Shown here one piece after another: positions 7,547-14,995 of a stretch of 16,908 bases of DNA; the first letter of the stretch is position 1, and every line of letters begins with the position of its first letter. The stretch covers positions 1 to 16,908 of the forward strand of contig CANETG010000026.1 of NCBI GenBank assembly GCA_947440875.1, written 5' to 3'. The position numbers were made by a program, and so were the translations under genes. Under the pieces are notes generated by a model. The model was not told where the DNA came from. It saw nothing but the letters and a program-made list of their open reading frames with translations, and did no database searches. Origin of the DNA: Bacteriovoracaceae bacterium. Lineage in GTDB: Bacteria; Bdellovibrionota; Bacteriovoracia; Bacteriovoracales; Bacteriovoracaceae.

Positions 7547-9298
7547 ATGTCAACGCTGATCCTTCACCAGACTCACCATACGCTTTCGGACTTCGATGGA
7601 ATCTCGAATTATCTGCTCGAGAATCTAAAAGGTGATGGACTTCATTTATTCCCTGAACTCTTTTTAACTGGTTATCCCCTCCAGGATCTTTGCCTTCAGC
7701 GCGCTTTTATCGATTCTTACCAAGATCATTTTAAAAAAATTGATCAGTGGCTTAAATCTCTTCCCACGACGAATAAGTGGCGCGCGCTAGTTCCAGGACT
7801 GCACTATGAACTTGAAGAGAATTTACTCCCTCAAAAAATTGAGAACGTTGTCTTCGAAGCGGTACCAGGGCTGGGCCTTAGAAAAATTTATACCAAGCGC
7901 TTACTTCCCAATTACGACATCTTTGATGAGCAAAAATACTTCACTCCAGGTTCCGGAAATTGTTTCTATGATTTCCAGGGAAGTCTCCTCGCTGTTCATA
8001 TCTGCGAAGATATGTGGGCAAGTTCATTTCATCAAATGGATCCCTGCGAGCTCATGTTCGGCGAGATGAATGAAAAAAATCTCTCCGTCAAAATGCTCAT
8101 CAATCTTTCGGCGTCGCCGTTCGATGACCGAAAAAAGAAGAAGCGTTTCGAACGGGCGAAGTCGATCAGTCTGAAATTTAAATGTCCCTTTCTCTACCTC
8201 AATCGCGTAGGCGGTGAGGATGAGATTCTTTTTGATGGATCGAGCTTCATCGTGTCCGGAGACAACGTAGCCCTTGCGATGAAGTCATTTGAAAAAGAAA
8301 TTCAGTCCGTGCAGATTGAAAAACTTGCTGGTCGCTATGAGCACGAGCCCATTTTCTTAGAGGAAAACACGTGGGAAGGATTGTTTTCACCGAGGCTCGA
8401 CCAAACAAAAAGACCAGCTGAGCTCGAAACATGGACCGAAGAAGAATGCGCGGACATTCTGAAGGCACTTCAGTTTGGTCTCCAAGAATATGCGGTCAAA
8501 TCAGGATTTAAAAAGTTTCTCGTGGCCCTTTCTGGTGGTCTCGATTCCGCTTTGGTTCTTGCTATCGTAAAGCTTTCCCTTCGCCCTGGACAGGATGTAG
8601 AAGCGGTCTACATGCCGAGTATCCATTCCGCGATTCTTTCGACACAGCTCTGTGAAGAAATGTGTGCTCGCCTTAAGATTCCTCTTCGTCATTTACCGAT
8701 CAAGTTCCTTCATTCGACCGTAAAAAATACGTTTACCCAAACTTTTCCGGACAAATTCGATGGCCTTGTGGATGAAAACGTTCAAAGTCGACTGCGCGGG
8801 ACCCTTCTTTACACTCGCTCGAATCAAACAGGTGCGATGGTCATCAATACATCCAATAAGTCCGAGCTGGCAGTTGGTTACTCAACCCAATATGGGGATT
8901 CCGTCGGTGCCCTTTCACTCTTAGGTGATCTTTACAAAACTGAGGTTTATCTCCTTGCCCGCTATATCAACACCAAATTCCATGAACCCATTCCTCTGGG
9001 GATTATTAAGCGGGGACCTTCGGCAGAACTCCGCCAAAACCAGCTTGATCAAGACTCACTCCCCCCCTACTCGAGGCTAGATCCGATGCTTGAGGGGATT
9101 CTTTCCTACCGTTACGGAAAACATGAATTGTTAGGATTAGGTTTCGATGAGGAGGAGATCATGAAAACTCTTAACCTCTACCTAAAATCAGAGTATAAAA
9201 GAGCTCAGTTCTGTCCGATCTTAAAAATTAAGGCGAAAAGCTTTGGCTTTGGATATAGAATACCAATCAGTAAGAACCTGAATTACCACCTTTCCTAA
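7547..9298 (+). CDS. nadE: NAD+ synthase, glutamine-hydrolysing
   Basis: This enzyme makes NAD+ from deamido-NAD+, ATP and glutamine in the cytoplasm, the last step of NAD biosynthesis. I start it at the ATG at 7547 (583 residues). AAAGAGG is five bases upstream, and the nitrilase domain begins straight away with LILHQT. The longer in-frame start at 7349 lies inside trmFO and upstream of the -10. The N-terminal glutaminase domain has the full nitrilase triad: Glu37 (FPELFLTGYP), Lys117 (YTKRLLPNYDIFDE) and Cys153 (HICEDMW). The C-terminal synthetase domain has the ATP-pyrophosphatase P-loop SGGLDS at 329-334 and the NKSELAVGYSTQYGD motif that binds the substrate. All key residues are present, so it should use glutamine directly. 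It overlaps the ribosome site of the next gene, suggesting coupling. Confidence 0.96.
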   Translation: MSTLILHQTHHTLSDFDGISNYLLENLKGDGLHLFPELFLTGYPLQDLCLQRAFIDSYQDHFKKIDQWLKSLPTTNKWRALVPGLHYELEENLLPQKIENVVFEAVPGLGLRKIYTKRLLPNYDIFDEQKYFTPGSGNCFYDFQGSLLAVHICEDMWASSFHQMDPCELMFGEMNEKNLSVKMLINLSASPFDDRKKKKRFERAKSISLKFKCPFLYLNRVGGEDEILFDGSSFIVSGDNVALAMKSFEKEIQSVQIEKLAGRYEHEPIFLEENTWEGLFSPRLDQTKRPAELETWTEEECADILKALQFGLQEYAVKSGFKKFLVALSGGLDSALVLAIVKLSLRPGQDVEAVYMPSIHSAILSTQLCEEMCARLKIPLRHLPIKFLHSTVKNTFTQTFPDKFDGLVDENVQSRLRGTLLYTRSNQTGAMVINTSNKSELAVGYSTQYGDSVGALSLLGDLYKTEVYLLARYINTKFHEPIPLGIIKRGPSAELRQNQLDQDSLPPYSRLDPMLEGILSYRYGKHELLGLGFDEEEIMKTLNLYLKSEYKRAQFCPILKIKAKSFGFGYRIPISKNLNYHLS

Positions 9299-9302
9299 GG
9301 AG
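9297..9302 (+). promoter_or_regulatory. Ribosome-binding site overlapping the nadE stop codon
   Basis: AAGGAG shares its first two bases with the nadE TAA. It is two bases from a first ATG (9305) and five from a second in-frame ATG (9308). The spacing favours the second ATG. The overlap suggests that ribosomes ending nadE reinitiate on the small gene. Confidence 0.7.
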
Positions 9303-9307
9303 AAATG

Positions 9308-9697
9308 ATGAACGACGAGAACACAACTGAAGATACTAAAGCAAAAGTGATGGGCAAGATTAACGAAATCAAATCTAATGTCCAGACATTCATCAATGAT
9401 GTGAACATGACCGACATCAAGGCGAGTATCAACGCCATGGTGAAAGACGCGCAGAAAGATTTTCATAAGATCGTCGACAAAGACATCGCTGAAATGAAGA
9501 AAAAACTTCAGAAAGAAAAAACTCAAGTTGAAATGAAAGCGAAAAAGTTCCTTGATGGCCACAAGAAGGAGCTCAACACTCTTCAGGCAAAAATTGATAA
9601 GCTCGTTAAATCAGCGAAGAATGTGAAACCAGTTCCAGTGAAGAAAGTAACGACGAAAAAAGTTGCGACAAAAAAGAAAGTATCTAAGAAAAAATAA
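9308..9697 (+). CDS. Small helical protein with lysine-rich histone-H1-like tail
   Basis: The protein is 129 residues from the ATG at 9308, which is better spaced from AAGGAG than the ATG three bases earlier. Residues up to about 105 are charged and predicted helical, with heptad-like spacing (EMKKKLQKEKTQVEMKAKKF) that suggests a coiled coil. There are no cysteines, signal peptide or membrane segment. The last 25 residues are almost only Lys, Val, Thr and Ala, with KKVTTKKVATKKK repeats. Such tails occur in bacterial histone-H1-like and other nucleic-acid-binding proteins; the helical part also resembles phasin-like or apolipophorin-like bundles. I do not recognise a defined family. It is the last gene of the nadE unit and is closed by a hairpin terminator. 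A DNA- or polyphosphate-binding role is a guess from charge only. Confidence 0.8.
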   Translation: MNDENTTEDTKAKVMGKINEIKSNVQTFINDVNMTDIKASINAMVKDAQKDFHKIVDKDIAEMKKKLQKEKTQVEMKAKKFLDGHKKELNTLQAKIDKLVKSAKNVKPVPVKKVTTKKVATKKKVSKKK

Positions 9698-9704
9698 TTT
9701 GAGA

Positions 9705-9726
9705 AAGGCTCTCGCAAGAGAGCCTT
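9705..9726. terminator. Bidirectional hairpin terminator between convergent genes
   Basis: AAGGCTCTC and GAGAGCCTT form a perfect 9-bp stem closed by a GCAA (GNRA) loop at 9714-9717. The plus-strand transcript continues into a weak CUUCUUA. On the minus strand the stem is followed after some bases by a run of six T (9690-9695 region). It sits between the stop of the lysine-tailed gene (9697) and that of the diguanylate cyclase (9728), as expected for a shared terminator. The minus-strand version has the better T run. Confidence 0.8.
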
Positions 9727-9727
9727 C

Positions 9728-11062
9728 TTAAGCGACGACCTCTGAGACGTGAAAGACTTTTCCACGTCCACTCTTCTTGGACATGTACATCATCTTGTCA
9801 GCAAACTCGATGATGGACTTGGCTGTCTCAGCATCCGACGGATACTCAGCGATTCCGATAGAGAGTGAGAGCCGGTATTTTTCAGGGCGCTCGATGTCGA
9901 ACTCGGCCCCTTTCACTGATTCCGAAATCCGAAGGGCTATCATCTTCGCTTCCGTGATGGAAGTCCGAGGCAAAAGAACAATGAATTCATCACCACCGTA
10001 ACGATAAACGAGGTCAGTATTTCGTAGCTGACCCTTAACGATTTTTGCCATGTCGATGAGGATTTGTGATCCAATCACGTGACCAAACTGATCATTCACG
10101 TTTTTAAAGTAATCGATGTCAACAAATAGAAGAGCGAAGCTATTACTGTCATGCTGATAGCGAGTGATGTAGAGATCGAGATCCTCGACGAGCTTTCTTT
10201 GATTGAATAGCCCTGTGATTTCATCTGTGAAAGAGAGTATGCGCATGTCTTCACGTTTTCTTGATTCAGTAAGAATAGTGACTGAGGTTTTCAAAACGTT
10301 AGAAAGATACGCAGAAAGAATATCTTTGATGGAATACGCAGAAGTGTTTTTCACGACTAAATAAATGAGTCCACCTGAGCCGTCTTTCACTAAAAAATAG
10401 AATCGGTTCTTCCAGTACCTAAGACCGAAGACAAGTCCAGTCTCATCGCCGAGGAATTTTCGAATGCGGTTAAATCGACTCTCGGAGAGATTGAACTTTT
10501 GACGGAGGGAGTTCAAACGTTTTTCTTCAGACCGAAAACGGATTTCTTTTTCGCGATCAAAGAAGAGAGTTAAGTATTGGTTGAGGCTCGATGAGATATC
10601 TTTCACCGAAGAGAAACTCTCTGGACGAGAGAAAAGATGAAGGACTGCGCGCTCTGGATTCCACTGACCCTTTTGAATCGTGCCATGTAGCTTTAAGCGA
10701 TAAATCACAGTACGGATTTCATTGGAATCAACGGGAAGACTGAGATAATCGAAAAGGCCTGCGCGAAAAGACCCTACGATCCCGTAAATATCCGGTCTCG
10801 GAGACAAAAGGGTGATCGCTGCACGTGTGATGAAATATCGAATACGACGTATATCATCGATCGTCTTTTGGCTCTGACGGTTAGACTGAAAAAAGACAGC
10901 ATCTGCCTCCCGTTTTCCGAATGAAACAAGATCGGTCACATCCTGGATATAGGAAAAATGGTATTCGACTTTGTTTTCTCTGAAGGATTTTTTAATCGCT
11001 TCAATGGAGAAAGAATCAAGGCCGATGCAAAGAATCTCTAGCTGTTTACTTTTTTTAGCCAT
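9728..11062 (-). CDS. Diguanylate cyclase: pseudo-receiver, middle domain, GGDEF
   Basis: This 444-residue protein should make the second messenger c-di-GMP from two GTP. The C-terminal domain (about 275-440) is complete: DEITGLFN at 280-287, the metal-binding VDIDYFKNVNDQFGH from 314, and GGDEF at 356-360. RNTD at 347-350, five residues before GGDEF, is a product-inhibition I-site (RxxD), so feedback control by c-di-GMP is expected. The N-terminal about 125 residues look like a response-regulator receiver, but the phosphoacceptor position holds Gln59 (AVFFQSN) and the conserved Lys is Leu109 (DYLSLPV), so it cannot be phosphorylated in the usual way. Residues about 140-270 may be a degenerate GAF-type domain. 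There are no membrane segments. Its ATG shares one base with the stop of the upstream coiled-coil gene (TAATG), pointing to a working pair. Confidence 0.92.
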   Translation of the reverse strand: MAKKSKQLEILCIGLDSFSIEAIKKSFRENKVEYHFSYIQDVTDLVSFGKREADAVFFQSNRQSQKTIDDIRRIRYFITRAAITLLSPRPDIYGIVGSFRAGLFDYLSLPVDSNEIRTVIYRLKLHGTIQKGQWNPERAVLHLFSRPESFSSVKDISSSLNQYLTLFFDREKEIRFRSEEKRLNSLRQKFNLSESRFNRIRKFLGDETGLVFGLRYWKNRFYFLVKDGSGGLIYLVVKNTSAYSIKDILSAYLSNVLKTSVTILTESRKREDMRILSFTDEITGLFNQRKLVEDLDLYITRYQHDSNSFALLFVDIDYFKNVNDQFGHVIGSQILIDMAKIVKGQLRNTDLVYRYGGDEFIVLLPRTSITEAKMIALRISESVKGAEFDIERPEKYRLSLSIGIAEYPSDAETAKSIIEFADKMMYMSKKSGRGKVFHVSEVVA

Positions 11063-13110
11063 TACATATCAATGTTTTTCTTAAGAGCGTCAAGCACAGC
11101 CCCCTTATCCGTATCATCTTCTAAAACAGAAATGGCACCACGAAGGGTTTTAATCGCTTTCTCTAACTTGTCTTCCAGTTCAAAGCGCGATTCTACAGTA
11201 CGTTTTTCTTGAGTTTGAATAGATTCCATATCAAACTCCATACCGTCGATCTTACGCTTGAGCTCGAGTATTTTCAAATCCCGATTTCTAATTTGTGTCT
11301 CAGCGTCAGCTTTCAAAAGCTCGAGTCTTTGCTCAAGTTCTCGCTCGTGCATCTGAACCTTTCTCACATCGATCCGATTTTTTTGTGACGCTTTATCTAC
11401 TTCTTCGCGAAGAATCCGGTTTTTCTCTTCAAGGATCAGGCGCCGCTCTTCCTCCAAACGTAGTCTATCCTTGAGATCAGAGATATCTTCATTCAACTTC
11501 TTACGAACGATTGAGAGTTCAATTTTTTTCTCATCGAGCTCTGCTCGCATGCTGAGAGTTTGGCGATTATGAAGAAGTTTTTCTTCTTCCATGGTCTGGA
11601 TTTTTCTCAGAAGCTCCTCACGGTCGGAGCGAAGATTCGACATCGTCGCTTGCATGCGTTCAAGTTCTGCAGAATACGCTCCCGAAATTTCCCGAAGCTC
11701 CTGTCCCATAGGTCGTTCTACCAGAGCGACCTTACTTTCTTCTTTTTCTTCTTTGGGTTCTTTTTTAGGTTTTTTAATTTTAGTTGAAGTTTTATCTTCT
11801 CTCACCGGTGCCGCTGCAATGGGAGTCGATTCTTCAACATTAGACTCCATCCCAAAATCAAGATTCGCGAGATCAATATCTTCACTGACGAGCGGCTGAT
11901 CAAGGTCACTATCGATGTGATTATCGCTACTGGCAGGGGCAATATCATTGATTTCAAAACTTTCAGCGGCAAGGTCAATACTCTCTTCTTTTTCGTCATT
12001 TTGATCAGTCAGACTGTCATCAAATCCTGCGAGATCGAGTGCATCGTTGTCCACCATGGCTTCTTCATCATTGCTCGGATTACTGGACCCAGTGGAGTAA
12101 CTTTCATCTAGACCGTCATCGGACGCGAGACTTAGCTCCGAGGGAATCCCTAGGTTTATTTTAGAATCTTCATCCATGATGGCGTCTATTTCGGCCAATT
12201 TTTCTTTAGCGTCTGAAGAGAGATCACCGTCAAGTGGGCCAAAATCGAGAGCATTAACTCCCGTGCCATCTAGGCTTATGCCGGTTTTTTCATCCTCTTC
12301 AGCTGTCGTAAGCTCAAGTTCTATTCCTTGGTTGAGGTCGGGTAAATTATCAATTTTATCTTCTACTTTTGATTCTTGTAGATCATCACCAAGCTGCAGA
12401 TCAAGGCCTTCATCCATTTCCAAATCGAGCCCACCCAAATTGCTTGAGGTGGTATCAGGAGGAAGATCAGGAGTTTCTGAAATTTCTAGTTCCCCGAGAT
12501 CATCGAGCGAAAGTTCTTGATCATTGTTACTCATTCTGGCCCCGGATTCTTCGCCCTCGTTTGAGGAGAAGTTAGATATACTTTGGAGTTTTAGTTTATT
12601 GTCGGATGATGGAGCGATTTGATTAAATACTTCATCGAGCTCCGTACTAAGCTTATCGTTTTTAAGTTGGAGAAGTGAGTCTAGTTCAAATTTTTCCGCG
12701 AATTGCCTGGCACCCGTATTTTCGAGCTTATTCCCTTCTATATTTTGGATTTCGACATTAAAACCAGACAAAATCTGCTGCAGAGTTTCAGATGTCACAT
12801 TTTTGGAGATGTAAGCGTCTCCTCCAAATGAGGACATTTGGTGAGACTTAAGTTCGGGGATTTTTTGATCTCCCGTAACGAGAATAATCCGAGAGGTAGG
12901 TGCCTGATCTCGAATGACACTTATCCACTTATCAAAATCAGCAGACACTTTAGGAAAATCGATAAAAAAACAAGTCGATTCATCCGCCGAATCTAAAACG
13001 ATTCGAAGATCACTTTCAGATTGCACCCAACTCCCATCACTCAAAACGGCAAATCGTTCAGTAAAATCTCTGAACTTTGATTGATCAAAGCTGATGAAGT
13101 AATAAGTCAT
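11062..13110 (-). CDS. Receiver-domain protein with acidic repeats and long coiled coil (AglZ/FrzS-like architecture)
   Basis: The 682 residues fall into four parts. Residues 1-118 resemble a response-regulator receiver with Asp9, a plausible phosphoacceptor Asp51 (CFFIDF), Thr79 (ILVTG) and Lys103 (AYISKN); only one residue of the usual N-terminal acidic pair is seen. Residues 195-430 are strongly acidic and low in complexity, with recurring hydrophobic-acidic motifs such as LGGLDLEMDEGLDLQL, LDLAGFDDSL and IDLANLDFGME. A short basic stretch follows (KIKKPKKEPK, 444-453), then a continuous charged coiled coil from about 468 to 660. Receiver plus coiled coil is the plan of the Myxococcus polarity proteins AglZ and FrzS, but I see no specific homology. 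There is no output domain, signal peptide or membrane segment. It is the first gene of an operon with the diguanylate cyclase, which it may recruit or position. Its start is supported by a strong AGGAGGG. Confidence 0.85.
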   Translation of the reverse strand: MTYYFISFDQSKFRDFTERFAVLSDGSWVQSESDLRIVLDSADESTCFFIDFPKVSADFDKWISVIRDQAPTSRIILVTGDQKIPELKSHQMSSFGGDAYISKNVTSETLQQILSGFNVEIQNIEGNKLENTGARQFAEKFELDSLLQLKNDKLSTELDEVFNQIAPSSDNKLKLQSISNFSSNEGEESGARMSNNDQELSLDDLGELEISETPDLPPDTTSSNLGGLDLEMDEGLDLQLGDDLQESKVEDKIDNLPDLNQGIELELTTAEEDEKTGISLDGTGVNALDFGPLDGDLSSDAKEKLAEIDAIMDEDSKINLGIPSELSLASDDGLDESYSTGSSNPSNDEEAMVDNDALDLAGFDDSLTDQNDEKEESIDLAAESFEINDIAPASSDNHIDSDLDQPLVSEDIDLANLDFGMESNVEESTPIAAAPVREDKTSTKIKKPKKEPKEEKEESKVALVERPMGQELREISGAYSAELERMQATMSNLRSDREELLRKIQTMEEEKLLHNRQTLSMRAELDEKKIELSIVRKKLNEDISDLKDRLRLEEERRLILEEKNRILREEVDKASQKNRIDVRKVQMHERELEQRLELLKADAETQIRNRDLKILELKRKIDGMEFDMESIQTQEKRTVESRFELEDKLEKAIKTLRGAISVLEDDTDKGAVLDALKKNIDM

Positions 13111-13117
13111 TATCGTG

Positions 13118-13124
13118 CCCTCCT
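13118..13124 (-). promoter_or_regulatory. Strong ribosome-binding site for the coiled-coil receiver gene
   Basis: AGGAGGG on the minus strand (13124-13118) lies seven bases before the ATG at 13110-13108. This is one of the best ribosome sites in the window and fixes the start. A TATCAT just upstream (13134-13129) could be a -10, but its -35 match is poor. Confidence 0.75.
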
Positions 13125-13195
13125 GATAATGATAACTTACTTGGGAAGACTCCTCAGTCCGGCAAAGATTGCATCCTCTGATTGTGAATGAACTA

Positions 13196-13225
13196 TTGAT
13201 TCCCTAAGCGAACCCATAATACAAT
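13196..13225 (+). promoter_or_regulatory. Candidate promoter for the shape-module genes
   Basis: TTGATT (13196-13201) and TACAAT (13220-13225) are separated by 18 bases, matching four and five of six consensus bases. Transcription would start about 20 bases before the TTG start. It lies in the 142-bp gap divergent from the receiver/diguanylate cyclase operon; I see no other clear element there. Confidence 0.4.
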
Positions 13226-13243
13226 CTTGATGCTTCCCAAACT

Positions 13244-13248
13244 GGAGG
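13244..13248 (+). promoter_or_regulatory. Ribosome-binding site supporting a TTG start
   Basis: GGAGG lies four bases before the TTG at 13253-13255. No in-frame ATG lies close; the next Met is inside the signal peptide. TTG is therefore the likely start. Confidence 0.6.
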
Positions 13249-13252
13249 ACTT

Positions 13253-14236
13253 TTGAAAAACACGCTCGCCAAGCTGGCCACGATGTTGACGGTATTCGTC
13301 GGGATTACTCACGCCCAAGAGAACTTCCTTCCCTCCAACATTCTTATGATGGACGGAAATTTCGCTCATCACGTCATCCTTGTTGAGAAGTCGACGCATC
13401 AGCTGCACGTTTACGAGAACGACAAAACTACGCCCAAGCTCATTAAGACTTACAACATCGCGACAGGAAAATTTAAGGGAGATAAGTCCATCAGTGGCGA
13501 TCATAAAACCCCTGAGGGAATTTATACTCTCCAAGATTTTCTATCCAAGGAAGAACTCAAGCGTCGCCATGGTGATTACGGGAAAATTTACGGTGCCGGT
13601 GCCTTCCCGATGGACTATCCAAACTTCGTTGATAATCGCGAAAACAATGGCGGCGGCGGAATTTGGCTCCACTCAACCGACGACGATAACCGAGTTTCTA
13701 AAGGTCTTGATTCCAAAGGCTGCGTTGTAGTTCAGAACGCTGACTTGAAAGACGTTGCGCAATTCATTGAACTCAAAGCCACTCCGATCATCGTGGTTCA
13801 GGATATTCTTTATCTCAACAAAAAGACCTGGGAACGAAACCGCAAAGATTTGAGCGACGCCGTTCAAACTTGGGCCAAGGCGTGGAAAGAAAAAGATTTC
13901 GATAAATACATCAGTTCCTACGATCAGAACCGTTTTTGGGACCGCAGTCATGGTCAATACAGTAGTTACAAAAGCTACAAAAAAGCAGTCTTCGCTAGAC
14001 CAGATAAACCAATCATCGATGTCGATTTTGTGTCGGTACTTGCAAACGAAAAATATGCGGTCGTTCACTTCCGTCAGTCCTACAAATCTTCCATCATCAA
14101 TGACTCTGGAAAAAAAACTCTCTACCTTATGAAAGATCAAAACTACGATTGGAAAATCGTAGGGGAGCAGTTTGACAAATCAGCTTCACAGCGAGAAGTG
14201 GCGTTCACTCCACAAAATAGATACTTCAAAGATTAA
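13253..14236 (+). CDS. L,D-carboxypeptidase/transpeptidase (YkuD) with NTF2-like C-terminal domain, Bd1075/Csd6-like
   Basis: The 327-residue protein starts at TTG with a signal peptide (basic MKNTLAK, hydrophobic core, likely cut after THA, about residue 21), so it acts in the periplasm on peptidoglycan. The YkuD domain (about 38-190) has the catalytic histidine in IWLHS (His140) and the nucleophile in DSKGCVVVQN (Cys157). Residues about 208-320 (AVQTWAKAWKEKDFDKYISSYD...) look like an NTF2-like domain. This two-domain plan matches Helicobacter Csd6, Campylobacter Pgp2 and Bdellovibrio Bd1075, L,D-carboxypeptidases that trim tetrapeptide stems to tripeptides and give cells their curved or helical form. 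Length and cysteine position are very close to what I recall for Bd1075 (about 329 residues, Cys156). Variations are Ser after the histidine where Csd6 has Gly, and SKGC instead of SHGC. A membrane protein and a bactofilin gene follow, supporting a shape role. Confidence 0.88.
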   Translation: MKNTLAKLATMLTVFVGITHAQENFLPSNILMMDGNFAHHVILVEKSTHQLHVYENDKTTPKLIKTYNIATGKFKGDKSISGDHKTPEGIYTLQDFLSKEELKRRHGDYGKIYGAGAFPMDYPNFVDNRENNGGGGIWLHSTDDDNRVSKGLDSKGCVVVQNADLKDVAQFIELKATPIIVVQDILYLNKKTWERNRKDLSDAVQTWAKAWKEKDFDKYISSYDQNRFWDRSHGQYSSYKSYKKAVFARPDKPIIDVDFVSVLANEKYAVVHFRQSYKSSIINDSGKKTLYLMKDQNYDWKIVGEQFDKSASQREVAFTPQNRYFKD

Positions 14237-14248
14237 GAAAAAGTTTAG

Positions 14249-14995
14249 ATGAAAGAAGCGATTCAAGAGCCAGGCGGAGAAGTTTCCATCGTGATCTACG
14301 ATGCTCCCCTTCCTCCGCGATATTTCCGTTTCTCTAAAAAATTCATTCGTACGTTATTCGTCACCGCACCGGTGACATTTATCTTTCTTCTGGTCACCCT
14401 CTTCTTTTGGGGTCTAGGCAATCGTGTGCAAAAGGCACCTGCTCCGACCATACCGGATGTTATGTCTCAAGCTGACTCCGAAATGATTGCGCTCAAAGGA
14501 GAAGTTGAATCACTGAAAAAAAGTAACAATGATCTTGCGCTCAAGCTGTCGGCAACTCCCGCGACACCCTCTGGCGCAGAAGAACCTAATCTCCTGGCGG
14601 TCAAAAAACCCTACGGCATGCAGAATTTTATTAGTGAAATGCGAGTTGATGTTGATCAAATTGTCCTCGAGCAAGAGAGCAGTAAAGTTAGTCTCAAGTT
14701 TTCCATCGTCAGCACAAAACCAGAAAATAAAGTGATGGGACACGTTCTGGTGTTCATGATTTCCGAAAGTGGAATGATGGCGTATCCCAGAGAAGCGAAT
14801 CTAAACTTTTCAGAGGGCATTAAGTATTCTGCGGGCGAACCATTTTCAGTTTCTCGTCTCCGTCCAACGAACGCGGAATTCCTTCATCGTCTCATTGGGG
14901 ATCAAGTAAAATTTGTCATCTACATTTTCAGCCGCGAAGGCGATCTTCTCTTCGTCAAAGAAACCAAATCATTCAAGGTAGGATCCAAGGGATGA
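14249..14995 (+). CDS. Single-pass membrane protein, probable bactofilin partner
   Basis: This 248-residue protein has a short cytoplasmic N-terminus with IVIYDAPLPPRYFRFSKKF, one membrane helix at about 35-57, a short charged helix (71-101, possible coiled coil), a Pro/Ala-rich linker and a periplasmic domain from about 125 to the end. The PLPPRYFRF stretch before the helix recalls the N-terminus of M23 (LytM) peptidases encoded next to bactofilins, but no HxxxD or HxH metal-binding motif is present, so it is not a peptidase of that type. The periplasmic part is mostly beta, with strands such as KVSLKFSIVSTKP and HVLVFMIS. Its stop overlaps the bactofilin start by four bases (ATGA), so they are made together. 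The likely role is to connect the cytoplasmic bactofilin scaffold to periplasmic wall enzymes. No clear Shine-Dalgarno precedes its ATG. Domain family not recognised (DUF6776-like is possible). Confidence 0.8.
   Translation: MKEAIQEPGGEVSIVIYDAPLPPRYFRFSKKFIRTLFVTAPVTFIFLLVTLFFWGLGNRVQKAPAPTIPDVMSQADSEMIALKGEVESLKKSNNDLALKLSATPATPSGAEEPNLLAVKKPYGMQNFISEMRVDVDQIVLEQESSKVSLKFSIVSTKPENKVMGHVLVFMISESGMMAYPREANLNFSEGIKYSAGEPFSVSRLRPTNAEFLHRLIGDQVKFVIYIFSREGDLLFVKETKSFKVGSKG

Noticed and set aside
12176..12520. Ser-rich plus-strand open frame
   Set aside because: It is the reverse of the acidic LD-rich linker; the Ser/Arg bias is a by-product of that repeat composition.
11062..13110. Histidine kinase or methyl-accepting protein reading of the coiled-coil protein
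   Set aside because: There is no H-box, no ATP-binding N/G boxes, no membrane segment and no MCP hairpin motif; the coiled coil is simply charged heptads.
13673..14140. 155-residue minus-strand open frame
   Set aside because: Antisense shadow of the NTF2-like half of the L,D-carboxypeptidase gene; no ribosome site or family motif.
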